Positions 25,643 through 36,118 of a stretch of DNA of 64,000 nt are shown in pieces (the first letter of the stretch is position 1; each line of letters opens with the position of its first letter). The DNA lies in assembly GCA_014904845.1 (NCBI GenBank), contig MU119202.1:186001-250000 (forward strand). The letters are read 5' to 3'. The position numbers and the translations under genes are program-made. This stretch comes from Acephala macrosclerotiorum. Its lineage: Eukaryota; Ascomycota; Leotiomycetes; Helotiales; Mollisiaceae. Below the pieces are notes generated by a model. That model made no database searches. It was not told the DNA's origin and saw only the letters and a list, made by a program, of their open reading frames with translations.

Positions 25643-27647
25643 ATGTCTGCGAATCACCTCGACGATGACGCCGGATTCGGCTCGCCTTCCTCAGCAGAGG
25701 ATGAGGACATTGAACCAGGGCCAACGGTAGCTTTGGTGCCCAATGCAGATCCTGTTTATATCACGAAGTCTCAAGCGTATAATCTCTATACGTCACACTT
25801 CCTTTCAACGTGGAATATCAGGACTTATGAGTTTGCCGCTGTGAGTATCAGCTGACCAAAAATGGAATGAGTGCTAATAAAACTAGATTATCTTTACACA
25901 AGCTGCCTATCCCAATACACTTAGACCAGCTGCTATACGGTGAGCTCATCTCGACAATTTTTAATATCATTTTATATCAAGTCAACTTTGCATGATCACG
26001 TGAAATTGACCTCTTTTCCAGTGGCATCGTGAGAACTCTTGCGTCAATATGCTTCACCTCGATAGTCGGCCGCTGGGTAGATCAAAACTCAGATCGCCTC
26101 AAGATACTCGTCAGCACTATCACCGTCAACCGTGTCGCTGTGATTAGTGCCTCTGTCCTATGGTTCTTCATTGTTGCCGCAGCTACGCCTGATGCAGTCA
26201 ACTCTTCATATGGATCCGATATTGCTGGACTCCCATTCCCGGAGTTGCTGAAAGCAGGAATCTTCACTCTCATTCTCATGCTTGGCATTCTCGAGATTCT
26301 GTCAGGCCAGGGAAATATGTTGTCCATGGAACGAGACTGGGTCGTCACTGTTGCTGCTCCTGCTGGAAGGCCATACGATTTGACGCATTTGAATGCTGTC
26401 ACTAAGAGGATCGACCTCATCTGCAAGCTCATTGCTCCTATTTTAATCTCGATCATCATCTCCTCTACCAACAACAAGATTGGAGTCTTAGTTGTGGGAG
26501 GTATGAGTCTTTGCAGTTGGTTCTTGGAAGTATTCTGTGCCAGAATTGTCTGGAACAAGAATCCGAAATTGCAAGCAGCCAAACCTTCTAACCGTCAAGC
26601 AAGACAAGACCTTGAAGAACGTCCAGATTTGTTCACCAGGATAGGCGGCGGACTCCATCGATACGCACAAGATTTCAAGAACTACTTCTCATCACGAGTC
26701 TGGATTCCATCATTGTCCCTCGCGGTGCTGTACTTTTCAGCTCTCGCTTACAGCTCGAATTTCATCACATTCATGATCAATGCCGGTATTTCTCTCGAAA
26801 TGATCACGATCGCTCGTGCATTTGGCAGCGTAATCGAAATTAGCAGTACGCTCGTGACTCCCGTGGGCATCCATGTGCTTGGGAAAGCCGTGAACCGTGG
26901 TCGGTTCAGAGGTCGAGATAGAACTAACTCAAGAGCTGCTTTGCTTCAACATGAGACGGAGGGTGTTGAGGTAGTCAGAGATGAGGAAGAGAAATGGAAG
27001 GCCGAGACTGGGTGTGAGAGGTTCGGATTATGGGGCCTAACATGGCAGTTTGTTAATTTGGTAAGCTTTCTTTATCTTCTTCCTCACTTTCTCGAGCAGA
27101 ACTAATAAATCCACAGATCCCCGTCGTGGTAGCCCTCTGGTACATGTCACCAATATCCCCCGAAGCCGATCAGTTCCTCCTATCCCGCTTGATATCTCCC
27201 ACACTCCCACTTCCACTCCTCACCGTGGCGATGTTCACTTTCCTCTCCCTCTCCCGCCTCGGCCTCTGGATCTATGACCTAACAACCCAACAACTAACTC
27301 AGACACTTGTTCCGCCCACTCAACGTTCCTCCTTCACAGGCGTAGAATACTCTTTCTACAACCTCTTCGAACTTCTCCAGAACGTTGCAGCAATGGTGTT
27401 CGACAAGCCGGAGGATTTTAAATGCTTGGCTAGTATGAGTTTGGCTGCGGTGGGATGCAGCTTGGTTATGTATGCGGGGTGGGTTTGGTGGGTTAGAGGG
27501 CATTTGGTGCATTGGGAGCGTATGGTGGGGTGTGGGAAGGGCTGTGTGGGGGAGAGGAAGCGGGTGCATGGACACGGCGGGAGAGCGGGGTGGGAGAGGG
27601 TTGAGGATGGAGAAAGGCATGAAGAGGAGGACAGTGTTGAATCATGA
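25643..27647 (+). CDS. Ferroportin-family (SLC40) transporter
   Basis: Four exons (25643-25840, 25887-25939, 26022-27060, 27117-27647) encode 606 aa. Family hallmarks are YNLYTSHFLSTWNIRTYEFA near residue 50 and GRWVDQNSDRLK in the first half. LSGQGNMLSMERDWVVTVAA and LTHLNAVTKRIDLICKLIAP follow. About 10-12 hydrophobic segments and a large cytosolic loop (about 320-370) are visible. Ferroportins export Fe2+ or related metals. The fungal members are poorly characterised, so substrate and membrane are unknown here. Joins are AA|IIF, CG|T and NL|IPV. The C-terminal tail is Gly/Glu-rich. The gene is full length for the family. Confidence 0.92.
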
Positions 27648-28403
27648 AGATTGAATAATGAGCCTTGAACCGTGAGACTAATGACCTTCATGTCCTGGGA
27701 CTTTTGGAGTGGGTTATTGCGAAAGATATTTCGTAAAGGTACTATAAAGATTTGAGATAATGCCTAATGAATGAAGTATCAAGTAGTAGTAATCCCTTGA
27801 AAGACCAATTCTTAAAATTGGAGTTCATATGGCCATACTACTGTTTGCGAAACCAGTATTGCACATACGAAAATAAAGATGTCCTTGCGATGGAGAGAGC
27901 ACCACCACCCATAAAAGGTGACATTTGAGACACCAGAGTTTGCATGGAAGAGCATTGTTTAGTAACTCTAGTTTTTAAATCCCCTAGACGTGCCTGAAAG
28001 TTGATTTATCTCTATCTTGCCCAAGAAATATGCTGTTGTGGCTCTCTTTGCCCTCCTTTTATGTTCTTGCTTCACTCCTTTCAAAGGCACGCTAGAGTCA
28101 AAATCCAGATCTAAATCACAAGCAAACGCCTCCCATTTCAACACCAAATTTTATTTATAATATTAAAGGACAACCCTTTCGATTTATCAATTAGTTATGA
28201 ATCGAATTTGTGCCTCTGCCCAGTCATCATGTCTCTCCACGTGTACAACGAGTGCTCAGATGATTTGTGCAGCTTTTTACCACCTTTGTACTCCAACTTT
28301 GACTTTGACTTCAAAAGAACAATCAAACCAGTATTCATATTCACAAGTCACACACCGACTGTTAAGCACAGATCCTCCTCCCAACCTACCACAAACATAA
28401 CCA
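27648..28403. other. Intergenic
   Basis: I see no gene in these 0.75 kb between the transporter and the coiled-coil gene. Open frames at about 28197-28588 overlap the start of the next gene in other frames and lack coding character. Confidence 0.5.
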
Positions 28404-30890
28404 ATGTCCGACACACCCTCCGGACAAGCAGATCGAGACCTAGGTATCTCAATTACAACGGAAGAAGGCAAGAAAGTAAAGTGGAAACCAAGACCTCACG
28501 TTTACTCCCTCTAGTCGGTCTACAACCCTGGTCCAACGCCTGCAAACAGCCCAACCCAGGAGCAGGCTCCTGGAGGAGGGTTAGGTAGGCCTTTTGATGT
28601 GGAGAGAGTGGCTGACGCGCCTATTTTCAAGGCTGACGTTCAGGAGACTAAGGAGAGCGGGGTTGCTAAGCGAGCGCGGGACGGAGAGGAAGAAGAAGAG
28701 ACAGCAGGCAAAGGAAGCAAGAAGACCAAAGTCCGAGACAGACTTCGATTTTGGAAAAGTAGATTCACCGGATACTTCAAGCCCGATTACCGATCCAAAA
28801 AGCGAAAAGGCACAACGAATCAACCCACAAGACTGAATCCTACTTTTTATATTCTCCCAGACAAAATCGACGAACAAGCGCCAAAACAAAAACCCGGCAT
28901 TATGAAGAGACTCAAGACCTTCTGTGGCTCTATAAAGACTCAAAAACCAAAACCGCAAGCTAGCAAAGCATCTGAATGTGTCACAAGAACAGGAGAGCAA
29001 GGACATTTCACTCATCCAAGTGGCACTGCTTCCAACCGATGCGTCAAAAGCTGTTCAGAACGAACAACATGCACGCAGTCACATGGCGACCCATCCTTCT
29101 CTGACTCGAATTTCCAACGACATGATCAGACAGAGATCCGACGCTCTTGTTCTTCAAGCAACTTTATCCAAAATCCAAGACGACGCTCTGAGACTATCGA
29201 CAGCATATCTTGCCAGCCGCCATCGCTTCTAGACAGTCCGCGCACCAGACGCTCAAGGCTTATTGAGCAAAGAGCCAACGATATGATAAGCGCTTCGCTT
29301 TCAACTTCTCCTGAAGGGTCAGGGCATCGAAACCCAAAGGCGAACTGCAACCATAGAGGTTGGAGATGGTGTTGTAAATGCAACTCCAAACGAGACAAAA
29401 GCATTCAGCAGGAAGGCAATATAGCTATGCCGCAAGATGTAGCGGATTTGATTACCTATTCCGACGAGTCCGATGAATCGTTGGTGAATGTGGTAGTCGA
29501 TAGTCCCGTGATTGACGACAGCCTCGTGCGGATGAAGACGTATGACCTGCGCGTCTTGGACTCAGTTTTGATGGAACAGAGCCGACAGCTACAGACCGAT
29601 GGCCAGAACCAGAACAGCGTTCTTCAACTTCCTGGTGCTACGCAACTTCGACAATCGACAAATATCCTTCGTCGCACGCAATTGCAAAGACACTCGTCAA
29701 ACGTCGAAACTAAAGATTATCATCGACTTCTTGCGCAAATTGAGAACCTGTCGACTGCGGCTGAGAGAAGACATACGGATTCTGAGATGCCGCATCCTTT
29801 TGAGAGTGAGAGATTCTTGATGGATGACGAGATCAGCGAGTTGAATATTCCGGGTCCTGCGCATCCTATGCTCATTGGGAGACAATTGGGAGCACTTGCG
29901 GCGCGTCTTGGACACCTCTCGAAGTTGAATATCTCATTCTCAGGACAAATTGCAAAGAGCGCCGCCAGCAAATTCGAGCAACAAGTTGGTGCAATGGAGG
30001 AGATGAACGAGAAGTTGCAAAGTGCAGAGCTGAATGAGAATATGAAGGCGAAAATGCTGCAAGAGACAGAGGATGATATGAAGGATGCGCTTAAGGAAGC
30101 TATGGATACCTTGTTGGATGAGCCGTCTTTGAAGCAGATTGCCGCAGAGCACAATATGCTGGATGACACGTCAAACCACTCTCAACTAGAGCCGTTCACA
30201 ACAGTTCGATCAACGCTTTCGGTTTTAGGCGGCGTGTCGAAAGCAATTGCCATCAACAAGCGTGTCAACAGACAATCGGCCAACACTCTCGCAAGTTCGT
30301 ACGTCGATGTCTTCCATGACGCTTGCTCCAGCCCAACGTACCCAGCCGCACCTCCTTCATCTCCAAGCAGTGAGCATGTCCCAGAAGAATACAACCTCGC
30401 CTTTGCCAGTCCGACATACCCTGCCGCAGCTCCCTCTTCTCCCAATTTCGAGGACATCTTCGAAGACTATGATATTGCTGCCACCAGCCCAACCTACCCC
30501 ACCGCACCACCTCCATCACCCTACAGCATCGAAGCCAAGAGTCCCCGCTCCTCCGACCCAAGGGTCTGGAACTACCCAGCCCTAGATAGTTCAGCGACAT
30601 CACTGGACTTCGGTTTTCACCCAACTCTTGAGACGATGCCTGGTTCTTGGCCTGAGCAGAATGGTTTCGTTACTGTGTCTGAGCTGGACATGGAGAGTGA
30701 GGAAGGTGCGGAGGGTCAATCGTGGAGAGATTTTGATACTGGTTTGCCGATGGGGAGTGTTGATGAGGAGACGTCTCAATTGGCTAGGCATAGGAGAATT
30801 AGTGCTAGAGAATCATGCAAGCCGGCTGGGCCGTCGTTGGGATATGGTCGGAAGTCACAGGAGTCGAATAGTTCGGTGGACGCTCATTGA
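28404..30890 (+). CDS. Disordered/coiled-coil protein with 26-aa repeats; in-frame TAG near the start
   Basis: An ATG at 28404 in good context (A at -3) opens a frame that runs to TGA at 30888-30890, broken only by one TAG at 28512-28514. If the TAG is bypassed the product is about 828 aa. The N-terminus is Gly/Lys-rich (ISITTEEGKKVKWKPRPHVY), followed by a basic region. A coiled coil lies at nt 29900-30170 (GQIAKSAASKFEQQVGAMEE). A 26-residue repeat beginning SPTYPAAPPSSP follows. I do not recognise a family. The TAG may be an acceptor site (CTCCCTCTAG) of a 39-nt intron with donor GTAAAG at 28473. It may instead be a real nonsense codon or a recoded one. Alternatively translation could begin at the first in-frame ATG downstream, about 28902. 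Confidence 0.6.
30326..30525 (+). repeat. 26-aa (78-bp) tandem repeats, 2.5 copies
   Basis: Two full units and one partial unit each begin SPTYP(A/T)A(P/A)P(S/P)SP and continue with an acidic stretch (EEYNLAFA and EDYDIAAT). Units start near 30332, 30410 and 30485. The repeats lie in the C-terminal part of the coiled-coil protein. Confidence 0.75.
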
Positions 30891-32125
30891 GTTGGGGGTT
30901 GCTTTGATGGTTTCGGTGGATTTGGTGAACGTGGCGTTAGGGAGCGGTGCTCTTGGTTGATTTTTCGTCTAGAGGCATTGTCCCGAGAGGACTGGAACAT
31001 CGAAACCCTTACTCGACAAGCTTCGGAACGCCTGGACTTGTACATAGACGGGGAGATTTTTGTCGAAGCCATACGGCGGGAGATCGAGGGGACTAAAAAC
31101 CCAAAAGTTATGCTTCCGATGTACGATAGGGAAAACAACATGGATGGGCCTTTTTGCAACGCACTTCCTTGAGCACATGTTAAGAAAGACAAAATGGCCA
31201 GCTCTTGCGAATAATTAGGAGAGCGTCAAACACAGCAGTGGGTACCGTGAATTTCAATGTCCCTATGAAAGTGGAACATTCAAAGTATAACAGCTGCGGT
31301 GCTTGGTGTCACGACACCTCTTTTAAGGAGTCCAGCCCATCGGGTTTCACTGCCCAAGACTCGATTGGGCGCCAAGATATGCAGGTGCCTTCGTATCCCC
31401 ATCCCCGGCATGCCAAGCACTCCGCGAGAGTCGAACATCACTTTATGAACAATGCAAACAGGTCCTGACCTCAAATGCACATGAGATAGAAGTAAGCCAG
31501 GGGTGCAACCAAGATTTGGCGAGAGAAATCAAAATTGGTACCGAAAATCCCAGGCTTTCAGCGCCTGATAAGCTCTCGTCGCCGTGCCTACAATCACCCA
31601 ACGTAAACAAAAAGATCCTGGTCTCATGCAAGATACCACACTTCCTCAAACCAAGAATTGAACCGTCACAAAACCTGCATACACCCTTCTCCGATTCCCC
31701 CCGCAAAAAAAGAAAGAATAATTGATTTGGTAACTTAAGTCGTATTCAATCCTCGCTAATCAATCCTCGGTACTGCGAAAAGCTTCAGAGAGGAGGTCGG
31801 CCAGCCTCCTTGATATTCGAGAATTTCAACCACCCAATTTAAGTGCACCCTAATCTCTCTTTCCCCTTCTTGCATTCCTCACTTACCTCCATCATTTTCT
31901 TCGAGAATTCTTTAGTGACGATCTAATTTTGGGTGCGTGAGCATTCCAATTGATAGTGACGAGCGATAGGGAATTATCATCACATTCGTTTATTGCAGCT
32001 TCGACTTCGTTGTATGAGGTGGGGTTGGGTTCTGCAGCTTACACCGCCGATACGAGAGTTTCTCTCGAGAGCTCGACGACAAGAATTACGACTCAATTCG
32101 AAAGACGACGACGATACTCGATACG
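30891..32125. other. Intergenic
   Basis: No gene is assigned in these 1.2 kb. A plus-strand frame at about 30957-31175 reads protein-like (DWNIETLTRQASERLDLYID) but lacks a good start and partner exons. It may be a relic or chance. The last 250 bp are CT-rich leader-type sequence for the next gene. Confidence 0.45.
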
Positions 32126-33372
32126 ATGCGACTCTCACAAACTCCTCCAAGCTTGCTGAGCTTACTGCTCGTTGCGCTCTCGCAGATCAACACCGTTAAT
32201 GCGGGACCGTTCCCCAAAGATTCATTGCACGACTTACTCGGCTTGGGATGGCTACAACCACGAGACTGCGCATCCTACTGCGGTGCACAAAACCAATACT
32301 GCTGTACAGCAGGACAAGCATGCTACACGAATGCCGCAAATGTCGCATATTGTAGCGCAGGAGCTGCGGTATCAGGATACGGAGTCTACACCACGACATG
32401 GACGGAAACTGATCTGGTGACGAGAACTAGCACCTACAGTTCTTACTACCAAGTTGCAACCACAACCCAAACCTGGGCCTCGGCCAGCACCTACACAGCA
32501 GCTCCAGCAATCTGCACCACAAGCCTAGGAGAATCCTCTTGTGGAACAATTTGCTGTGCTGAGAACCAACAATGTGCATTCGCTGGCTCCTGCACTGCCT
32601 ATACATCAACGTATATAGCAACCAGTACCTACTCAGCTCCTCTCCGACCTACCTCTGGCGGCGTCTCGACACAGACTTCAGTCGTATCCGCTACCACGAC
32701 CGCTCCTTTCATACCTCCCGCCACAGCGAGCGGAAGCACCCTCCCAATAACCTCCAGCAGCAGTAGTGGTCTCTCCGGCGGCGCAATCGCAGGAATCGTC
32801 ATCGGTACAATAGCAGGCGTCATCCTCCTCCTCCTAATTTGCTTCTGCTGCATCGTCAAAGCCGGCTTCGACGGCCTTCTCGCCCTCTTTGGACTCGGTA
32901 AACGACGAGATCGTCGCGATCGCACCGAACGAGTCGAAGTCATAGAACGTTATTCTCGCCATGGGTCAGGAGCAGGTTCAAGACGAGACCAACACACAGG
33001 CTGGTTCGGAGGCGGAGGACGTCCAGTTCGCGTCACTGAGTCTAGAAGAACGGAGAAGAAGAGCAGTGGGTTTGGAGGATTGGGAATGGTTGGTGCGGGG
33101 CTGTTAGGTTTGGCGGCTATTCTGGGGTTGAAGAGAAGAGAGGATAGGAAGGCAAAGAGTAGTGCGGCGAGGAGTGACATAAGTAGTTCTTACTACACGG
33201 ATTCTTATACGGGGACTAGTGCTAGTGAGTAGCTCCTTTCCACCCCGTTTCGCTTCTCGCGAACGAGATATTTGAAACAAGAACTAACATAAATACAGGC
33301 AGCGCAAGTTCAGATCGTCGAACAAGAGAATCTCGGGGAACTCGCGCATCGCGCCATACCAGCCGGCGGTAA
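32126..33372 (+). CDS. Cys-rich single-span membrane protein, WSC/Mid2-like architecture
   Basis: Two exons (32126-33224 and 33299-33372, joined A|GC) encode 390 aa. A signal peptide (SLLSLLLVALSQINTVNA) leads into a Cys-rich ectodomain of about 60 residues (CASYCGAQNQYCC, then CYTNAANVAYC). A second Cys cluster is CGTICCAENQQCAFAGSC. A Ser/Thr-rich stalk then leads to one transmembrane helix at about residues 222-250 (GAIAGIVIGTIAGVILLLLI). The cytosolic tail is Arg/Gly/Ser-rich and ends in RR. The layout matches fungal cell-surface stress sensors or wall-linked receptors, but there is no canonical WSC domain. Function is therefore unassigned beyond a surface membrane protein. Confidence 0.82.
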
Positions 33373-34594
33373 ATGCACTTCGCCTTCTTCTGAAGTGGAC
33401 ATAAAAAATTGCTTGCATATTTTTCGGAGCGTATCATATTTCGGCGTTTGGGAATGGGATTATCAGCATGAATGAAAAGATTGTGGATACATGATGGGAG
33501 GATGAATATACCAAGAACGAAAGCGATGCTGATGATATTTGGGAATGTGGATTGGGGGACGATGGGCCGTGCATATTGATGAATTGGGGTGTTCGGATGA
33601 CTGGGCGGCTTCCTTATGGGGGGTCTTTGTATATTGTACTTCTGAGAGCAGAGTTGGGACTATAATGGATGATGATATGCCGGCTGAAGTCGTAATTTTT
33701 GTGAACAACGAAACGTGATTGGTGATATAACTTGACCCCGAAATTGTTGCACTTGCTGTTGCCGATACGGTTCGGATGTAGCTATTGTTGAAGCTAGAAT
33801 GTGGAGGTGGTACTGAAGGGTGTTCCCAAACCTCTTTTCGTAATGTCTTCGAATGTGCTGCTCGTGATTGAACTTGTATCTTGAGAGGTGATCCGAGGTT
33901 ACTACACTGTCTGCAAAGAAGCACTTGCTACCGCCTGATCTTTACGAGCCTGGGATCATAAGTCTGTGCTTTTCAGGGCTTTTCAGGGCTTCTCGCTAAC
34001 AAATAAACGCTAAAACCAAATATCGACTTTTGAATCAAAATATAAACATACTTAATTAATTTATAAAAAGATACTTTAGCTTTTGTCAAATAATAAACTA
34101 CGGTCTTAAAAGATTTTAATTTGTAGTTGTTTTATACTTTTTAAGTAACGGCGTGGACTTTGAAGTTCTTCGCGAAAAAGTAGCCTGAAAACAGCCTGAA
34201 AAGCACAGACTTATGATCCCAGGCTCGTTAGGAAGGGAGTTAGCATTAGGCACCGGCTTGGTGTGGCCTTTCTCAAAGCCTCTCAGCACGCCAGAAGCCA
34301 GACCAACGTAACTACTAGGCACGCACTTGCAAACCCACCACCCGCCTACCAAGCCAAGCACCTCTCCTCCAACTCCAACTACTGGCACTCTAATCACACC
34401 CAGATTTTCACCCATCATGAATAGGGAGAACATAAAAGTGTTTGTTCGCAAGATTTTCATTCTGAGCACCTTGCTACATAACATGCAAATGCAAAGTGCA
34501 GCCGGTATGCTCCGCTCCCCATAAGAGACGTTCATTCGCAATGAAAGAAAACCAAGCCCACTCCAGTCCAGTCCCATTTACGCTCCGAATTCGC
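33373..34594. other. Convergent intergenic region containing a MITE
   Basis: This lies between the 3' ends of the membrane-protein gene and RPL9. Apart from the MITE at 33945-34227 I see nothing coding. Long open frames that overlap the MITE are chance. Confidence 0.6.
33945..34227. mobile_element. 283-bp MITE with 33-bp terminal inverted repeats
   Basis: The ends are perfect 33-bp inverted repeats starting CGAGCCTGGGATCATAAGTC and ending in the reverse complement of that sequence. A weaker inverted match continues inward (short CTTTTCAGG-type repeats). Both sides are flanked by TTA (33942-33944 and 34228-34230), a 3-bp target duplication typical of PIF/Harbinger transposons. The interior is AT-rich and has no transposase frame, so it is a non-autonomous element. 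It sits between two convergent genes and disrupts neither. The superfamily is inferred from the target site only. Confidence 0.88.
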
Positions 34595-35582
34595 TTACGC
34601 ATCGTCGTCGATGTTGCCCTTCTCCGAAACGTACAGACCGTCCAAGAACTATTTGTTGGTTAGCACAAATTCCCAAATTCCTAGCAGCCACCAAGTTCCT
34701 GAAGTAGAATGGTTTGGGTGGTAAATTCCAGTAGAGTAGACAAACCTTCCGAATATCCTTGTTTCGTACTCTGCAGATCTGTTGGATGTCCGCCGCGCTT
34801 TGTGAGACGTTCTCGAGGGAGTTACCAGACAGTTGCAGCTCATCCTTCTGTGTGGTGGAGGCTACAACATCGACACCTGGTTGCATGATGACTCTTCGGA
34901 CGATCTTCTCACCGATGAAGTTTCTGTATTTCCATCAACATTTGTCTTTCCCAGACCCATACCCCGTTCAAGCCCAAATCTCTCCAAGCCTACAAATCCT
35001 CTCCCACCCAAAATCCAGGTGTAATAAAATCGACCTACCGGATCTCAACTTCGTACAAGCCAGTCTCCGAGTTCTTGTCGACATTGACGTTGATGGGGAA
35101 ATGTGCGTACACATATCTCATCTTGTACTTGAAGCCCTTGGTAACACCAATAATCAAATTGTTGATGAGAGTTCGGACTGTGCGGAGAGTGGCGACATTC
35201 TTGCGGGCACCGTGGTGGAGTTCGATGCTGATGACATCCTTCTTGGGGTGAGAGAAGTTGACTGCCAGATGGTTGAGGTTCTTGGTGAGCTTTCCTATAA
35301 TTTCCTCCTTGTCAGATCTTGCCCTTCCTTCTGCGCATGTTGGATTTGGGACTGGAATTGGCATGTACCTCGTGGACCTTCGACGGTGACTAGGCGGGAC
35401 TTGATGGTGACCTTGACTGTGAGGAAACATAGGGTTAGTAATTATTTCTTCCCTTGCGGTCGATCCATCTTCAATTGCGATTTTCGTCCTGCGCTTTCTC
35501 CTCTAGCTTCGAGATATTCGAATTGAGTGTACTCACCACCTTCGGGGACCTGTAAGGTCTCTTCGGAATGAATGTACTTCAT
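34595..35582 (-). CDS. RPL9: 60S ribosomal protein L9 (uL6)
   Basis: Five exons (35537-35582, 35369-35416, 35039-35294, 34746-34923, 34595-34648) encode 193 aa. The protein binds 25S rRNA near the GTPase centre of the large subunit. The start [15 protein letters not shown] and the segment [17 protein letters not shown] are those of eukaryotic L9. [19 protein letters not shown] and the tail [17 protein letters not shown] are also characteristic. Exon sums and phases all agree. The intron density is typical of ribosomal protein genes in filamentous ascomycetes. Confidence 0.97.
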
Positions 35583-36118
35583 CTTGGACCTGTATCGTTG
35601 GTCGTGATAGTCGGCGGAAAATTGAGGTTCTATCGCGAATTTCTGAATCCTCGATTGTGTGGGTGATATTTCTAGCGTCGCTTGACGACCCGCTTATTAT
35701 GGCCAATCAGAACGACTGAGCCGATGCTTTCCTACCTTCTCACCTTCAAACTCTCTGCTGCATTTCCTACGAAGCGGAATTATTTAAAATGTTCCTCAGA
35801 TTAAGTGAGTTCTTCCATTTGAATTCCGAGTCCCCGACAGCCCCCAGGACATTTGCATTTCAATACGCTTGGTCGCAGTCCTCTGAAAATACCACCCCAC
35901 CAAAGTACCACAAAGTCGAGGACATTCACCAGGTCACGAATCATGAAAGCCACGGGATTGAGTCCAGTGCACATATGAAGCTGTGGCCAAGTTCTCAAAC
36001 CAAGGTTTTGAGAGAAGATTTTCATTATTCGTTTCACGGCCATACCAGCCCTCAACGATGCAATTACTGCTCGTCGTTCAACTTTTTTTCAACGCCAGCG
36101 ATGATCTCCGAGTTCTCC
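35583..36118. other. RPL9 promoter / DPP III downstream region
   Basis: These 0.54 kb lie upstream of RPL9 and downstream of DPP III, which is on the same strand. No gene is seen. Open frames here show no family features. Confidence 0.55.

Noticed and set aside
33463..33924. 153-codon minus-strand frame near the MITE
   Set aside because: The composition is irregular and there are no motifs. It lies in the 3' flank of the membrane-protein gene and could be chance or UTR.
34116..34577. 153-codon minus-strand frame next to RPL9
   Set aside because: It overlaps the MITE end and its inverted repeat and has no family character.
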